A DNA stretch of 64,000 nt from Paracoccus denitrificans (GTDB lineage: Bacteria; Pseudomonadota; Alphaproteobacteria; Rhodobacterales; Rhodobacteraceae), in contig NZ_FNEA01000010.1 of NCBI RefSeq assembly GCF_900100045.1, positions 118,679-182,678 of the forward strand. The letters run 5' to 3'. The notes under the pieces are model-generated. The model worked only from the letters and a program-made list of their open reading frames with translations. It searched no databases and was not told where the DNA came from. The position numbers and the translations under genes are program-made. Shown piece by piece: positions 29,849-40,494 of the stretch; position 1 is the stretch's first letter, and each line of letters starts with the position of its first letter.

Positions 29849-30724
29849 TCAGATCAGCCCGGCATGGGCAAGCGCCTCGTCGATGCGCACCTTGGTGGCG
29901 TCGGTCAGCCCGACCAGCGGCAGGCGCACCCGTTCGCTGCAAAGACCCAGCCGCGACATCGCATATTTTGCGCCGGAAACGCCCGGCTCCAGGAAAATCG
30001 CCACATGCAGGGGCATCAGCCGGTCCTGATAGTCCAGCGCCTTGGCGTAGTCGCCGGCCAGCGTCGCCTCCTGGAACGCGGCGCAAAGCTTCGGCGCGAC
30101 ATTCGCCGTGACCGAGATGCAGCCCACTCCGCCATGGGCGTTGAAGCCGAGCGCGGTCGCGTCCTCGCCCGAAAGCTGGACGAAATCCTTGCCGCAGGCG
30201 GCGCGCTGCATCGAGACGCGCTCCAGCTTGCCGGTCGCGTCCTTGACGCCGATGATGCGCGGCAGCTTCGCCAGCTCGCCCATGGTCTCGGGCAGCATGT
30301 CGATGACCGAGCGGCCGGGGATGTTGTAGATGATGATCGGCAGGTCGCTGGCGTCGTGCAGCGCGGTGTAATGCGCGATCAGCCCGGCCTGGGTCGGCTT
30401 GTTGTAATAAGGCGTCACCACCAGCGCCGCGTCGGCACCCGCGGCCTGCGCGTGCTGCACCAGCCCGATGCCCTCGCGCGTCGAGTTCGAGCCGGCGCCG
30501 GCGATGACCGGGATGCGGCCGGCGGCCATGCGCACCACTTCCTCGATGACCTGGCGGTGCTCCTCATGGCTCAGCGTCGGGCTTTCGCCGGTGGTGCCGA
30601 CGGGCACCAGCCCGTGGCTGCCCTGTTCGACATGCCACTCGACAAGCTTTTCCAGCGCGGGGAGATCCAACTCCCCATCCGGGGTGAAGGGCGTGACCAG
30701 CGCGGGCAGCGAGCCTTTGAACAT
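29849..30724 (-). CDS. dapA: DapA, 4-hydroxy-tetrahydrodipicolinate synthase
   Basis: A 291-aa (beta/alpha)8 enzyme that condenses pyruvate with aspartate semialdehyde, the first step of the lysine/diaminopimelate branch. It shows GTTGESPTL (substrate loop), YNIPGRS with the catalytic tyrosine, and the Schiff-base lysine in IIGVKDATG. The ATG at 30724 matches the conserved start [13 protein letters not shown]. It is divergent from the lytic transglycosylase gene, another cell-wall function. Confidence 0.95.
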   Translation of the reverse strand: MFKGSLPALVTPFTPDGELDLPALEKLVEWHVEQGSHGLVPVGTTGESPTLSHEEHRQVIEEVVRMAAGRIPVIAGAGSNSTREGIGLVQHAQAAGADAALVVTPYYNKPTQAGLIAHYTALHDASDLPIIIYNIPGRSVIDMLPETMGELAKLPRIIGVKDATGKLERVSMQRAACGKDFVQLSGEDATALGFNAHGGVGCISVTANVAPKLCAAFQEATLAGDYAKALDYQDRLMPLHVAIFLEPGVSGAKYAMSRLGLCSERVRLPLVGLTDATKVRIDEALAHAGLI

Positions 30725-30827
30725 GTGGGTATCCTGAATTTGCCTCTTATGGCGGCTTACATCCGGGCGCGCGGATTGCCAAGGATGTGAGTTGCGCCGC
30801 CCGGCGGAACCTCGCAGAAATGGGGGC

Positions 30828-32981
30828 ATGATGTATCCTTTCCGTGACAGGCTCCTGGCGCCGCTGCTGGCCCTTGCCCTAAGCCTTGCCCAACCGGCCG
30901 GGGCCGAGGATGCCGGGCACCTGTCGCGTGCGCTGGCCGCGGCGGCGATGCGCGACTGGGCGACCGCGACGGCCGAGGCCGACGCCTCGGGTCCCATCGC
31001 CCGCGACCTGATCCAGTGGCAGCGGCTGCGGGCCGGGCTGGGCAGCTGGCCGGAATATCGCGACTTTGCCGCCCGCAACCGCGACTGGCCCGGCATGGCG
31101 CTGTTCTGGAAGCGCGGCGATGCGGTGCTGCGCGCCGACCTGCCGCCTGCCGAGGTGATCGAATGGTTCGGCCCCCGCCGCCCCGACACGCTGAATGGTG
31201 CCATGGCGCTGATCGCGGCCTTGCAGGCGACCGATCCGCCGGCCGCCAAGGCCGAGATCGCGCGCTTCTGGACCGAGCAGGCGCTGACCAAGCCCGAGGC
31301 CGACGCCTTTCTGGCCGCGCATGGCACCGAGGTCGCGGGGTTGCACGACGCGCGGCTGATGCGGCTTCTGGACCTGGGCGAATGGCAGGCGGCGCAGGTG
31401 GTGCTGCCCATGGCCTCGGCCCCCGCGCAGGCCCTGGGCCGCGCGCGGCTGGCGCTGCAATCGGGGCAGGCCGGGGTGGATACGCTGATCCTGGCCCTGC
31501 CGGACGCGCAACGGGGGGATGCGGGGCTTGCGCTGGACCGTTTCCGCTGGCGGGTCTGGGCCAAGATGCCGGAACTGGCGCGCGAGCTGATGCTGGAACG
31601 CTCGACCAGCGCCGAGGCGTTGCGCGACCCCGCCGCCTGGGCCGGCAAGCGCGCCGATTACGCCCGGCTGGCGTTGCGGCAGGGCGACTGGGCCTTGGCC
31701 GAAAGGTTGGCGGCGGGGCATTTCCTGCCGCCGGGCAGCGATGCCTATTCGGATCTGGAATGGCTTGCGGGCTACGGCGCGCTGCGCGGCGGTGCGGCCG
31801 ACCGGGCGCTTGGGCATTTCCAGACGCTGGAAAGGGCGGTGGCGAGCCCGATCTCGCTGTCCCGCGCCCATTACTGGCAGGGCCGCGCGCTGGAGGCCAA
31901 GGGCGACGGGCCGGGCGCGGACGCGGCCTATGCCCGCGCCGCCGGCTATCAATCGGCCTGGTATGGGCAGCTTGCCGCGGAAAGGCTGGGCCTGCCGATG
32001 CTGCCCGACCTGGCCGTCGCCGGGCGCAGCGAGGCCAGCCTGCCCGACTGGCGCGGCAGCCTCTTGCGCACCAACCCGGTCTGGCAGGCCGGTACCTGGC
32101 TGGTCGCGGCGGGCGAGCCCGATCAGGGCGCGCGCTTCTTCCTGCACCTGGCCGAGACCGCTGCGCCCGAGGATATCGGCCGCATGGCGCGGATGATGCT
32201 TGAGATGCGGCTGCCCTGGCACGCGCTGCGGCTGGCCAAGGCCGCCGCCGCCAAGGGCGCGGTCTATCCGGCCGCCTATTTTCCGCTGACGGGTCTTGAG
32301 AACAGCGAACTGGGCCTGCCGCCCGAGCTGGTCATGGCCATCGCCCGGCGCGAAAGCGAGTTCAACCATACCGTCTCTTCGCATGCCGGCGCGCTGGGGC
32401 TGATGCAGGTCATGCCGGATACCGCGCGTTCCATGGCGCGGCGTATCGGCGAGCCTTTCGAGCAGGCGCGGCTGACCCGCGACGCCGCCTATAACGCGCG
32501 GCTGGGCGCGGCCTATCTGGCAGGGCTGCGCGAACGCTTCGGCCCCTCGATCGCGCTGGTCGCGGCGGGCTACAATGCCGGGCCGGGCCGCTCGGCCCGC
32601 TGGCTGGGCGAGTTCGGCGACCTGCGCGGCGAGGTCGATCCGGTCGATTGGGTCGAGATGATCCCCTTCGACGAGACCCGCAACTATGTCATGCGGGTGG
32701 CCGAGGCGCTGCCCATCTATCGCGCCCGCATCAAGGGGGCGCCGGTGCCGCTGGTGCCGAGCTGGGATCTGACGGGCGGCGGCGTGAAGCCCGCGCCTGC
32801 GCAGCCGCCGGTCCGGCTTGCGCGTTCCGCCCGGCCGCTGATGCCTGTGCGCACGCTGGCCGGCTATGCCGCGGGCGGGGTGCTGGCCGAGGTCTTGGGC
32901 CCGGCCCCGGTCGAGGAGGCCAGCGCCGTGCCGCTCAACCCTGTCCGGCCCGCTCGCGCTGGCGTGCGCGCCACCAGGTGA
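30828..32981 (+). CDS. Soluble lytic murein transglycosylase (Slt type)
   Basis: A 717-aa secreted enzyme. It has a signal peptide ([19 protein letters not shown]), a long superhelical alpha-domain (about 30-480) and a C-terminal SLT domain (about 490-640). The catalytic glutamate is E509 in IARRESEFN, followed by [15 protein letters not shown] and [11 protein letters not shown]. It cleaves the glycan of peptidoglycan to 1,6-anhydro ends. Two adjacent ATG codons (30828, 30831) follow a GGGGG; either may be used. Its last 47 bp overlap the convergent EamA transporter gene. Confidence 0.92.
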   Translation: MMYPFRDRLLAPLLALALSLAQPAGAEDAGHLSRALAAAAMRDWATATAEADASGPIARDLIQWQRLRAGLGSWPEYRDFAARNRDWPGMALFWKRGDAVLRADLPPAEVIEWFGPRRPDTLNGAMALIAALQATDPPAAKAEIARFWTEQALTKPEADAFLAAHGTEVAGLHDARLMRLLDLGEWQAAQVVLPMASAPAQALGRARLALQSGQAGVDTLILALPDAQRGDAGLALDRFRWRVWAKMPELARELMLERSTSAEALRDPAAWAGKRADYARLALRQGDWALAERLAAGHFLPPGSDAYSDLEWLAGYGALRGGAADRALGHFQTLERAVASPISLSRAHYWQGRALEAKGDGPGADAAYARAAGYQSAWYGQLAAERLGLPMLPDLAVAGRSEASLPDWRGSLLRTNPVWQAGTWLVAAGEPDQGARFFLHLAETAAPEDIGRMARMMLEMRLPWHALRLAKAAAAKGAVYPAAYFPLTGLENSELGLPPELVMAIARRESEFNHTVSSHAGALGLMQVMPDTARSMARRIGEPFEQARLTRDAAYNARLGAAYLAGLRERFGPSIALVAAGYNAGPGRSARWLGEFGDLRGEVDPVDWVEMIPFDETRNYVMRVAEALPIYRARIKGAPVPLVPSWDLTGGGVKPAPAQPPVRLARSARPLMPVRTLAGYAAGGVLAEVLGPAPVEEASAVPLNPVRPARAGVRATR

Positions 32982-33894
32982 ACAGGCCGGCGCCGACGAC
33001 GATGAGCCCGCCGATGGCGACGTTCGGCGCCAGCGTCTCGCCAAAGATCACTACGCCGAAGATGCTGACCCAGACCAGCTGGGTATAGGAAAACGGCTGC
33101 AAGGCCGAGGCTTCTGCAAGCTCATAGGCCTTGATCAGCATGAAATGCGCCACCACCGCCGTCAGGCACAGCAGCAGAAGCCAGGGAATGTCGCGCCCGG
33201 CGATGGGTTCCCAATGCCAGACGCCGACCAGGGTGATGGCGACGGCCCCGGCGATGCCGGTCCAGAAAAAGCTGACCATGGCCGGATCGTCGCGCCCGAC
33301 CAGCCGGGTCAGCAGGCCATAGACCGCGAACATGGCCGCGCCGACGAAGGGCAGCACCGCATCGGCGCTGAAGACGCCGCTGCCCGGTTTCAGCACGATC
33401 AGGATGCCGGCAAAGCCCACCGCGACCGCAACCCAGCGGCGCCAGCCGACCTTTTCGCCCAGGAACGGCCCCGACAGCGCCGAGATCAGCAGCGGATAGC
33501 AGGCAAAGATCGCATGGGTGTTGATCAGGCCCAGCCGCACGAAGGCCTCGACCGTGACCACGACCTCTGCCACCAGAAGCACGCCGCGGAAGATCTGCGT
33601 CCATGGCCGCTTCGAGCGCATGGCGCGGCCGAGCCCGCCCGGTGCGCGGGCGCACAGCAGGATGACGAATACCGCGAAGAACCAGAACCGCAGCATGATG
33701 ACGAAGATCGGAGAATAGGCCGCGCCCAGATAGCGCGAGATGCCGTCCTGTGCCGCAAAGATCAGCGCCGAGGCGCAGATCAGCAGGATCGCCGTGCCTT
33801 GTCGGTCGTTGCGCGGCGCCGCAAGCGGCGGCGGCACGGCAGGCGGACGGGCTGCCGGGGCCATCAGCGGCCCCGTCTGGCGATTATTGGGCAT
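32935..33894 (-). CDS. EamA/DMT-family transporter
   Basis: A 319-aa membrane protein with ten hydrophobic segments in two EamA repeats (about residues 35-165 and 180-310) after a proline-rich cytoplasmic N-terminus. Conserved stretches include PLLISALSGPFLGEKVGWRRW and SYTQLVWVSIFGVVIFGE, the usual ends of the repeats. Members export or import amino acids, nucleosides or other metabolites; no substrate can be named. The 3' end overlaps the convergent transglycosylase gene by 47 bp. It follows suhB on the minus strand. Confidence 0.87.
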   Translation of the reverse strand: MPNNRQTGPLMAPAARPPAVPPPLAAPRNDRQGTAILLICASALIFAAQDGISRYLGAAYSPIFVIMLRFWFFAVFVILLCARAPGGLGRAMRSKRPWTQIFRGVLLVAEVVVTVEAFVRLGLINTHAIFACYPLLISALSGPFLGEKVGWRRWVAVAVGFAGILIVLKPGSGVFSADAVLPFVGAAMFAVYGLLTRLVGRDDPAMVSFFWTGIAGAVAITLVGVWHWEPIAGRDIPWLLLLCLTAVVAHFMLIKAYELAEASALQPFSYTQLVWVSIFGVVIFGETLAPNVAIGGLIVVGAGLFTWWRARQRERAGQG

Positions 33895-33956
33895 GGTGCG
33901 AATCCCGGGCGTGAGATTCGCCCATGCCCTTGCCGGCGGGAAAGGTCAAGCCGGGC

Positions 33957-34745
33957 TCAGTCGCGCTGACGCACCAGTCCCGCGAATTCGTCGAAAAGCT
34001 GCGGATTGGCGGCGACGATCGAGCCCGATTCGACCGGGCTCTGGTCGGGGCGGATCGATTCGACGAAACCGCCGGCCTCTTTCACCAGCAGGATGCCGGC
34101 GGCCACGTCCCAGGACTTGATGCCGCGTTCCCAATAGCCCTCGTAGCGGCCGGTCGCGACATAGGCCAGGTCCAGCGAGGCCGCGCCCCAGCGCCTGACG
34201 CCCGCGGTCAGCGGCATCAGCCGGCTGAGGTCGCGCAGCGTGGCAGGCAGGGTGCCGCGCCCGGCAAAGGGCACGCCGGTGGCGAAGATCGATTCGATCA
34301 TCTGCCGGCGGCCCGAGACGCGGATGCGGCGGTCGTTCAGAAAGGCGCCGTCGCCGCGCTCGGCGGTGAACAGTTCGTCCTTGGCGGCGTCGAAGACCAC
34401 CGAGGCGACGATCTCACCCTTGTGCTCCAGCGCGATGCTGACCGCCCAATGCGGCAGGCCGTGCAGGAAGTTGGTGGTGCCGTCCAGCGGGTCGACGATC
34501 CAGCGGCGGGTCGGATCCTCGCCCGCCTCTTCGCCGGTTTCCTCGCCGATCCAGCCATAGTTCGGCCGTGCGGTGCGCAGTTCTTCCTTGATGATGCGCT
34601 CGGCCTCGCGGTCGGCGCGGCTGACGAAGTCGCCCGCGCCCTTGACCGAGACCTGAAGGTTCTCGACCTCGCGGAAGTCCTTGACGAGGCTGCGGCCCGC
34701 CTTGCGCGCGGCCTTGATCATGATGTTGAGATTGGCGCTGGCCAT
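33957..34745 (-). CDS. suhB: SuhB-like inositol monophosphatase
   Basis: A 262-aa Mg2+-dependent phosphatase of the inositol monophosphatase family. Metal-binding motifs are GEETGEE, WIVDPLDGTTNF and WDVAAG. It dephosphorylates inositol-1-phosphate or similar sugar phosphates; in E. coli SuhB also joins rRNA antitermination complexes. The start is ATG at 34745. It lies 68 bp downstream of hutC on the same strand, so it may be read from the hutF promoter, but a link to histidine use is not evident. Confidence 0.9.
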   Translation of the reverse strand: MASANLNIMIKAARKAGRSLVKDFREVENLQVSVKGAGDFVSRADREAERIIKEELRTARPNYGWIGEETGEEAGEDPTRRWIVDPLDGTTNFLHGLPHWAVSIALEHKGEIVASVVFDAAKDELFTAERGDGAFLNDRRIRVSGRRQMIESIFATGVPFAGRGTLPATLRDLSRLMPLTAGVRRWGAASLDLAYVATGRYEGYWERGIKSWDVAAGILLVKEAGGFVESIRPDQSPVESGSIVAANPQLFDEFAGLVRQRD

Positions 34746-34813
34746 GGCTGTTCCTTTTTGGGATTGCCAGCCTATTAGGCGAAGGACCGCATAAAGTGAA
34801 GCCGGCGCGGGCC

Positions 34814-35515
34814 CTAGTGCGTTGCGATCATGGCATAGCCGGGATGAAAGGCCACCCGGACCGAGGTGATGGCGCCCAGATCGTTGAAGGTGGTGCGTGT
34901 GAGGATCAGGAGCGCGGTGCCCTGCCGGGTCTCCAGCAGCCGGGCATCGCGGGCGCTGGCGTTCTCGGCCGAAAACGCCATGTCGGCATGCAGCCAGGGA
35001 AAATTCCTGACCAGCCATTCGTTGGCGGTGATGCGCTGGAAATCCACCGCCTCGGCGCCGGGCGCGGCGGCGGGGTTGATCCAGCGGTCCTCGGCCTGGA
35101 AGGGCTTGTCGTCGCCGTAATGCACGGTGCGCAGGTGGATCAGTTCGCATCCTTCGGGCAGGGACATGCGGGCGGCGATCTCGGCCGGTAGCGGGCTGCG
35201 GCGTTGCGCGACGACGCGGTGGCTGTATTCCATCCCCGCCTGCTCGATCTGTTCGCGCACGATGGGGATGGTCAACACGGCCTTGCGCGCCGGGTTGACC
35301 GTCACATGCGTCCCGGCGCGGCGCTTGCGGTCCAGAAGCCCTTCCTCGGCCAGCATTTGCAGCGCCTTGTTCACCGTGGCGCGGGCGACGCCGAATTCGA
35401 CGGCCAGTTCCGCCTCGTCCGGGATGCGGTCGCCCTGCCGCCATTCGCGATCCACGATGCGGCGGCGCACCTCGCTGGTGATGGCTTGCGCCTTGGAGGA
35501 GTTTCTTTCGGTCAC
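34814..35515 (-). CDS. hutC: HutC, GntR-family histidine utilisation repressor
   Basis: A 233-aa GntR regulator of the HutC subfamily. It has an N-terminal winged helix (about residues 8-75, containing FGVARATVNKALQMLAEEGLLDRKRRAGTHV-type recognition region) and a C-terminal UTRA effector domain (about 90-230). In known hut systems urocanate is the inducer. Its start overlaps the hutF stop (ATGA). Two 18-bp direct repeats with GTTTAGAC cores lie in the hutF-hutI intergenic space and are the likely operators. Confidence 0.92.
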   Translation of the reverse strand: MTERNSSKAQAITSEVRRRIVDREWRQGDRIPDEAELAVEFGVARATVNKALQMLAEEGLLDRKRRAGTHVTVNPARKAVLTIPIVREQIEQAGMEYSHRVVAQRRSPLPAEIAARMSLPEGCELIHLRTVHYGDDKPFQAEDRWINPAAAPGAEAVDFQRITANEWLVRNFPWLHADMAFSAENASARDARLLETRQGTALLILTRTTFNDLGAITSVRVAFHPGYAMIATH

Positions 35516-36873
35516 ATGCGGTCCTGAAGCCGGGCGATGGTCGCCAGATAATCGGCGATGATGCGGTCGCGGTCCATATGCCTGCCGCCCTGCACGACAT
35601 GGCGGCCGGCCGACCAGGCGTCGCGGACCAGCCCGTCATGGCCGGCAAAGACCAGGCTGTCGAGCATCTGGTCGCCCTGGCGTCCCGCCATGACCGGATT
35701 GTCCAGCCCCACCGAGACCAGATCGGCCCAGAGGCCCGGCCGGATCGCCCCGGTCTCGCGCCCCGCCGCCGTGGCGCCGCCGTCCAGCCCCGCCTCATAG
35801 ATCACCCGGCCGGTCGAGCGTCCCGGCGTGGCCAGGATCGCCCGGCCGCGGTCGCGCAGGCGCTGGCTGTATTCCAGCGTCCGCAATTCCTCGACCAGCG
35901 AGATGCGGATGTTGCTGTCCGAGCCGAAGCCGATGCGGCCGCTTTCCTCGGCCCAGATCGTGCCGTTGAAGATGCCGTCGCCCAGGGACGATTCGGTGAT
36001 CGGGCAGAGGCCCGCCACGGCGCCGGTGGCGGCAAGCCGGCGCGTCTCGTCCTCGGTCATGTGGGTCAGGTGGATCAGCGTCCAGCGCCGGTCGGGCTGG
36101 TGGTTGTCCAGAAGCCATTCGACCGGACGGCGGCCATAGGCGGCGCTGATTTCCTCGATCTCGGGCACCTGCTCGGCCAGGTGCATGTGCAGCGGCCGGC
36201 CGGGGCGCAGCGCCACGCAGGCCTGCAGTGCCTCGGGGCTGACCGCGCGCAGGCTGTGCGGCGCGATGCCGATGCCGGCGTCGGCGGGCAGGGTGCGCAG
36301 CGCGGCCTCGGCCCCCTCGACCAGCCGCACGAATTCCTCGGGCGTGGTGCCGAAGCGGTTCTGGCCGGGGGCGAGCGGCCGGCGGTCCACGCCGCCGAAC
36401 TGGTAATGCACCGGCAGCAGGGTCAAGCCGATGCCGGTGCGGCCGGCGGCGGCGGTGATGCGCTCGGCCATTTCGGCGATGTTGTCGTAATGCCCGCCGC
36501 CGGGGCGGTGGTGCAGATAATGGAACTCGACATTGGTGGCATAACCGGCCTCCAGCATCTCCATCTGCACCAGCGCGGCGATGGATTCGACATCCTCGGG
36601 CGTCAGGTGATCAAGGAAGCGATACATGATCTGCCGCCAGGTCCAGAAGGTATCGCGCGGCTCGGGGCCCTTCGCCTCGGAAAGCCCGGCCATGGCGCGC
36701 TGAAAGGCGTGGCTATGCAGGTTCGCCAGGGCCGGCAGCAGCAGGCCGGTGCGATGGCCTTGCGGTGCCGCGTCCTTTTCCACCGCGGCGATTCGGCCCT
36801 GATCGACCGTCACCCGGACATTCTCTGCCCATCCATCGGGCAGCAAGGCCCGTTCCGCCCAGATAACCGTCAT
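35512..36873 (-). CDS. hutF: HutF, formimidoylglutamate deiminase
   Basis: A 453-aa amidohydrolase-superfamily enzyme that converts N-formimidoyl-glutamate to N-formyl-glutamate and ammonia. It shows ANLHSHAFQRAMAG (metal ligands and substrate region), HMHLAEQ, LIHLTHMTEDE and FGSDSNIRIS. Its presence with hutG indicates the five-step pathway rather than direct HutG formimidoglutamase. It is divergent from the hutI operon and leads a minus-strand unit with hutC. Confidence 0.94.
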   Translation of the reverse strand: MTVIWAERALLPDGWAENVRVTVDQGRIAAVEKDAAPQGHRTGLLLPALANLHSHAFQRAMAGLSEAKGPEPRDTFWTWRQIMYRFLDHLTPEDVESIAALVQMEMLEAGYATNVEFHYLHHRPGGGHYDNIAEMAERITAAAGRTGIGLTLLPVHYQFGGVDRRPLAPGQNRFGTTPEEFVRLVEGAEAALRTLPADAGIGIAPHSLRAVSPEALQACVALRPGRPLHMHLAEQVPEIEEISAAYGRRPVEWLLDNHQPDRRWTLIHLTHMTEDETRRLAATGAVAGLCPITESSLGDGIFNGTIWAEESGRIGFGSDSNIRISLVEELRTLEYSQRLRDRGRAILATPGRSTGRVIYEAGLDGGATAAGRETGAIRPGLWADLVSVGLDNPVMAGRQGDQMLDSLVFAGHDGLVRDAWSAGRHVVQGGRHMDRDRIIADYLATIARLQDRM

Positions 36874-36896
36874 CCCGTCGCCCTTCTTTGTGCCAA

Positions 36897-36937
36897 AATA
36901 AGTTTAGACATAGAGTTGAAATAAGTTTAGACATAGA
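36897..36937. promoter_or_regulatory. Twin HutC-type operator
   Basis: An 18-bp sequence, AATAAGTTTAGACATAGA, occurs twice (36897-36914 and 36920-36937) at 23-bp spacing. Each holds GTTTAGAC, which fits the GT-N-TA-N-AC core of HutC/FarR-type GntR sites. It lies between the divergent hutF and hutI starts, so one protein could control both directions. Confidence 0.68.
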
Positions 36938-36969
36938 ACGACCGAGAAATCAATCCGGGATGCGATCCG

Positions 36970-38172
36970 ATGCAGCTTCTCCACCACGCGCAACTTGTCA
37001 CGATGGACGAAGAATCAGGTGGTTACGGCCTGATCGAGCAGGGCGCGCTGGTGATCGAGGCGGGGCGAATCAGCTGGATCGGTCCCGAAACGGATCTGCC
37101 TGCGCAATATGCCGATGCGACGCGCCGCGATCTGGGCGGACGGCTGGTGACGCCGGGGCTGATCGATTGCCACACCCATATCGTCTTTGGCGGCGACCGT
37201 GCCCGCGAGTTCGAGATGCGGCTGGAAGGCGCCTCTTACGAGGAAATCGCGCGGGCCGGCGGCGGTATCCTTTCGAGCGTCCGCGCGACGCGCGAGGCGG
37301 ATGAGGAGGCGCTGCTGGCCGCCGCCCTGCCGCGCGTCGATACGCTGCTGGCCGAGGGCGTGACCACGCTGGAGATCAAGTCGGGCTATGGGCTCGACAT
37401 CGACAGCGAGCTGAAGATGCTGCGCGTGGCCCGCCGTGTCGGGCAGTTGCGCAAGGTGACGGTGCGCACGACCTGGCTGGCCGCCCATGCCCTGCCGCCG
37501 GAATACAAGGACGACCGCGCGGGATATATCCGCGAAGTGGTGATCGCCGGCATGGAGCGCGGCCATGCCGAGGGGCTGATCGACGCGGTGGACGGGTTCT
37601 GCGAGGGCATCGCTTTCACGCGCGAGGAAATGGCCGGCATCTTCGATCACGCGGCCAAGCTGGGCCTGCCGGTCAAGCTGCATGCAGAGCAGCTTTCCGA
37701 CCTGGGCGGCGCGGCCATGGCGGCGCGGCACGGTGCGCTGTCGGCAGACCATCTGGAATATCTGGGGCAGGACGGCATCGAGGCCATGGCCGCTTCGGGC
37801 ACCGTGGCCGTCTTGCTGCCCGGCGCCTTCTATACCCTGCGCGAGACGCAATATCCGCCGATGGCCGCCCTGCGCGATGCCGGCGTGCCGATCGCGCTGG
37901 CCACGGATTGCAATCCCGGCACCTCGCCGCTGACCTCGCTGCTTCTGACCATGAACATGGGCGCGACGCTGTTTCGCATGACGCCCTCGGAATGCCTGGC
38001 GGGTGTCACGCGCCACGCCGCCCGCGCGCTGGGTCTCAAGGATCGCGGCCGGCTGACGCCCGGGATGCGCGCCGACCTGGCGGTCTGGGACATCCGGCAT
38101 CCGGCCGAGCTGACCTATCGCATCGGCTTCAATCCCCTTCATGCCCGCATCGTCGGAGGCGAACTTGTCTGA
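36970..38172 (+). CDS. hutI: HutI, imidazolonepropionase
   Basis: A 400-aa metal-dependent amidohydrolase that opens 4-imidazolone-5-propanoate to N-formimidoyl-glutamate. Motifs: [15 protein letters not shown] (HxH), [11 protein letters not shown], and [12 protein letters not shown] near the C-terminus. It is the first gene of the plus-strand hut operon, 96 bp from hutF. Its stop codon lies within the start region of hutH, indicating coupled translation. Confidence 0.96.
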   Translation: MQLLHHAQLVTMDEESGGYGLIEQGALVIEAGRISWIGPETDLPAQYADATRRDLGGRLVTPGLIDCHTHIVFGGDRAREFEMRLEGASYEEIARAGGGILSSVRATREADEEALLAAALPRVDTLLAEGVTTLEIKSGYGLDIDSELKMLRVARRVGQLRKVTVRTTWLAAHALPPEYKDDRAGYIREVVIAGMERGHAEGLIDAVDGFCEGIAFTREEMAGIFDHAAKLGLPVKLHAEQLSDLGGAAMAARHGALSADHLEYLGQDGIEAMAASGTVAVLLPGAFYTLRETQYPPMAALRDAGVPIALATDCNPGTSPLTSLLLTMNMGATLFRMTPSECLAGVTRHAARALGLKDRGRLTPGMRADLAVWDIRHPAELTYRIGFNPLHARIVGGELV

Positions 38173-39706
38173 ACTGATCCTTATCCCCGGTGAAACCACG
38201 CTCGCGCAGCTCGAACAGGTCTGGCGCCAGGGCCTTGCCGTGCGGCTGGCCGACTCGGCCCGCCCCGGCATTGCCGAATCCGCCGCGCGCATTGCCGCCG
38301 CCGCCAATGGCGAGGCGCCGGTCTATGGCGTGAATACCGGCTTTGGCAAGCTGGCCTCGATCAAGATCGCGGCGCGGGACACCGCCACGCTGCAACGCAA
38401 CCTGATCCTGTCGCATTGCTGCGGCGTGGGCGAGCCGGTCGAGCCGGAAACCGTGCGGTTGATCATGGTGCTGAAGCTTCTGTCGCTGGGCCGCGGTGCC
38501 TCGGGCGTGCGCCCCGAGGTGATCCAGCTGATCGAGGACATGCTGGCCCGCGGCGTGCTGCCGGTGATCCCCTCGCAGGGTTCGGTCGGTGCCTCGGGCG
38601 ATCTGGCACCGCTGGCGCATATGGCCGCCGCCATGCTGGGCGAGGGGCGTGCGGTCCATGAAGGCCGCGAGATGTCCTCGGCCGAGGCGCTGGCGAGCGC
38701 CGGCCTCAAGCCCGTGGTGCTGGCCGCCAAGGAGGGGCTGGCGCTGATCAACGGCACGCAGGTTTCGACCGCCTTTGCGCTGGCGGGGCTGTTCGAGGCC
38801 TTCGCCTCGGCCCGCGCGGCGCTGGTCACGTCGTCGCTTTCGACCGATGCGATCATGGGCTCGACCGCGCCTTTCCTTGATGAGATCCACACCCTGCGCG
38901 GCCATCGCGGCCAGATCGTCGCGGCGCGGACGATCCGCGCGCTGATGGACGGCTCGGAGATCCGCGAAAGCCACCGCGAGGGCGACAGCCGCGTGCAGGA
39001 TCCGTATTGCATCCGCTGCCAGCCGCAGGTGACGGGCGCCTGCATCGACCTGCTCTGGCAGGCCGCCCGCACGCTGGAGATCGAATCGAACGCGGCGACC
39101 GACAACCCGCTGGTGCTGGTCGGCGCCGACCGCATCGTCTCGGGCGGCAACTTCCATGCCGAGCCGGTGGCCTTTGCCGCCGACCAGATCGCGCTGGCCA
39201 TCGCCGAGATCGGCGCCATTTCCCAGCGCCGCATCGCGCTGATGGTGGACCCTGCGCTGTCGCATGATCTGCCGCCCTTCCTGACCCCCGATCCGGGCCT
39301 GAACTCGGGGCTGATGATCGCCGAAGTGACCTCGGCGGCGCTGATGAGCGAGAACAAGCACCTGGCGACGCCTTGCAGCACCGACTCGACGCCGACCTCG
39401 GCGAACCAGGAGGACCACGTTTCCATGGCCGCCCATGGCGCGCGGCGGCTGAAACGCATGAACGCGAACCTCGCGCAGATCCTGGGCATCGAGGCGCTTT
39501 GCGCCAGCGCCGGCGTCGAGTTCCGCGCGCCGCTGGCGACCTCGGCGCCCTTGCAGGCGGTGATCGCCGCGCTGCGCCAGACGGTGCCGGCGCTGGAGCA
39601 GGACCGCTATCTTGCCCCCGACCTGGCCGAATCCGCCCGGCTGGTGCGTGAGGGCGTGCTGGTCGGCGCCATTCCCAGCCACCTGCTGGACGAGGTGCGG
39701 CCGTGA
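38165..39706 (+). CDS. hutH: HutH, histidine ammonia-lyase
   Basis: A 513-aa MIO-dependent lyase converting histidine to urocanate and ammonia. The ASG triad that forms the MIO group is at 143-145 in [15 protein letters not shown]. Other landmarks are YGVNTGFG and the conserved RCQPQVTGA and NQEDHVSM segments. I chose the TTG at 38165: GGAGG lies 5 nt upstream and the MIO numbering then matches the family to within a residue. An in-frame ATG at 38141 would add eight residues inside hutI. The end overlaps hutG by 4 bp. Confidence 0.94.
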   Translation: MSELILIPGETTLAQLEQVWRQGLAVRLADSARPGIAESAARIAAAANGEAPVYGVNTGFGKLASIKIAARDTATLQRNLILSHCCGVGEPVEPETVRLIMVLKLLSLGRGASGVRPEVIQLIEDMLARGVLPVIPSQGSVGASGDLAPLAHMAAAMLGEGRAVHEGREMSSAEALASAGLKPVVLAAKEGLALINGTQVSTAFALAGLFEAFASARAALVTSSLSTDAIMGSTAPFLDEIHTLRGHRGQIVAARTIRALMDGSEIRESHREGDSRVQDPYCIRCQPQVTGACIDLLWQAARTLEIESNAATDNPLVLVGADRIVSGGNFHAEPVAFAADQIALAIAEIGAISQRRIALMVDPALSHDLPPFLTPDPGLNSGLMIAEVTSAALMSENKHLATPCSTDSTPTSANQEDHVSMAAHGARRLKRMNANLAQILGIEALCASAGVEFRAPLATSAPLQAVIAALRQTVPALEQDRYLAPDLAESARLVREGVLVGAIPSHLLDEVRP

Positions 39707-40494
39707 ATCCCGTCGAAGTGGTCCGGGGCGACAGCCCCGTCATCCTCGGCCTGCCGCATACCGGGACATGGCTGCCCGACGAGGTCCGTGCCCGGCTGAA
39801 CGCGCGCGGGCAGGTGCTGGCCGATACCGACTGGCATATCGAGCGGCTTTACGACGGGCTCTTGCCCGGCGCGACCACGGTGCGGGCGACCTTTCACCGT
39901 TATGTCATCGACGCCAATCGCGGGCCGGACGACGCGAGCCTCTATCCCGGCCAGAACACCACCGGCCTTGTGCCGCTGACCGATTTCGACGGCGAGCCGA
40001 TCTGGGAAGTGGAGCCGACCGCCGAGGAGATCGCCGACCGCAAGGCCCGTTTCCACGCCCCCTATCACGCCGCGCTGGTCGCCGAGATCGCGCGGGTGAA
40101 GGCGAAGCACGGGGTCGCGATCCTTTACGACTGCCACTCGATCCGCTCGGTGATTCCCTTCCTGTTCGAAGGCGTGCTGCCGGATTTCAACATCGGCACC
40201 AACAGCGGCGCCGCTTGCGACAAGCGCATCGAGGCGGCCACGTTCGAGGCTTGCGCTGCAACCGGCCGCAGCCATGTGCTGAACGGCCGATTCAAGGGCG
40301 GCTGGACGACGCGGCATTACGGCCAGCCGGGACAGGGTGTCCACGCCATCCAGATGGAACTGGCGCAGGCGACGCATCTGGCGACCGAAACCCCGCCCTT
40401 TGCCTATGATGAGCAGAAGGCCGAAAGCCTGCGAGTGACGCTGAAGGCGATCCTTGAACGCCTGGCCGCGCTGGCGCCGGAGATCCGGGCATGA
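39703..40494 (+). CDS. hutG: HutG, N-formylglutamate amidohydrolase
   Basis: A 263-aa enzyme of the N-formylglutamate deformylase family that releases formate from N-formyl-glutamate to give glutamate. Family features: [40 protein letters not shown] and YDCHSIRS. The GTG start overlaps the hutH stop (GTGA). It completes the HutF-HutG route. The gene's end overlaps the next, a CoA-transferase, by ATGA. Confidence 0.93.
   Translation: MNPVEVVRGDSPVILGLPHTGTWLPDEVRARLNARGQVLADTDWHIERLYDGLLPGATTVRATFHRYVIDANRGPDDASLYPGQNTTGLVPLTDFDGEPIWEVEPTAEEIADRKARFHAPYHAALVAEIARVKAKHGVAILYDCHSIRSVIPFLFEGVLPDFNIGTNSGAACDKRIEAATFEACAATGRSHVLNGRFKGGWTTRHYGQPGQGVHAIQMELAQATHLATETPPFAYDEQKAESLRVTLKAILERLAALAPEIRA

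Noticed and set aside
30725..31648. N-terminal extension of dapA by about 300 residues in the same frame
   Set aside because: Antisense to the transglycosylase gene; the family start [13 protein letters not shown] is at 30724.
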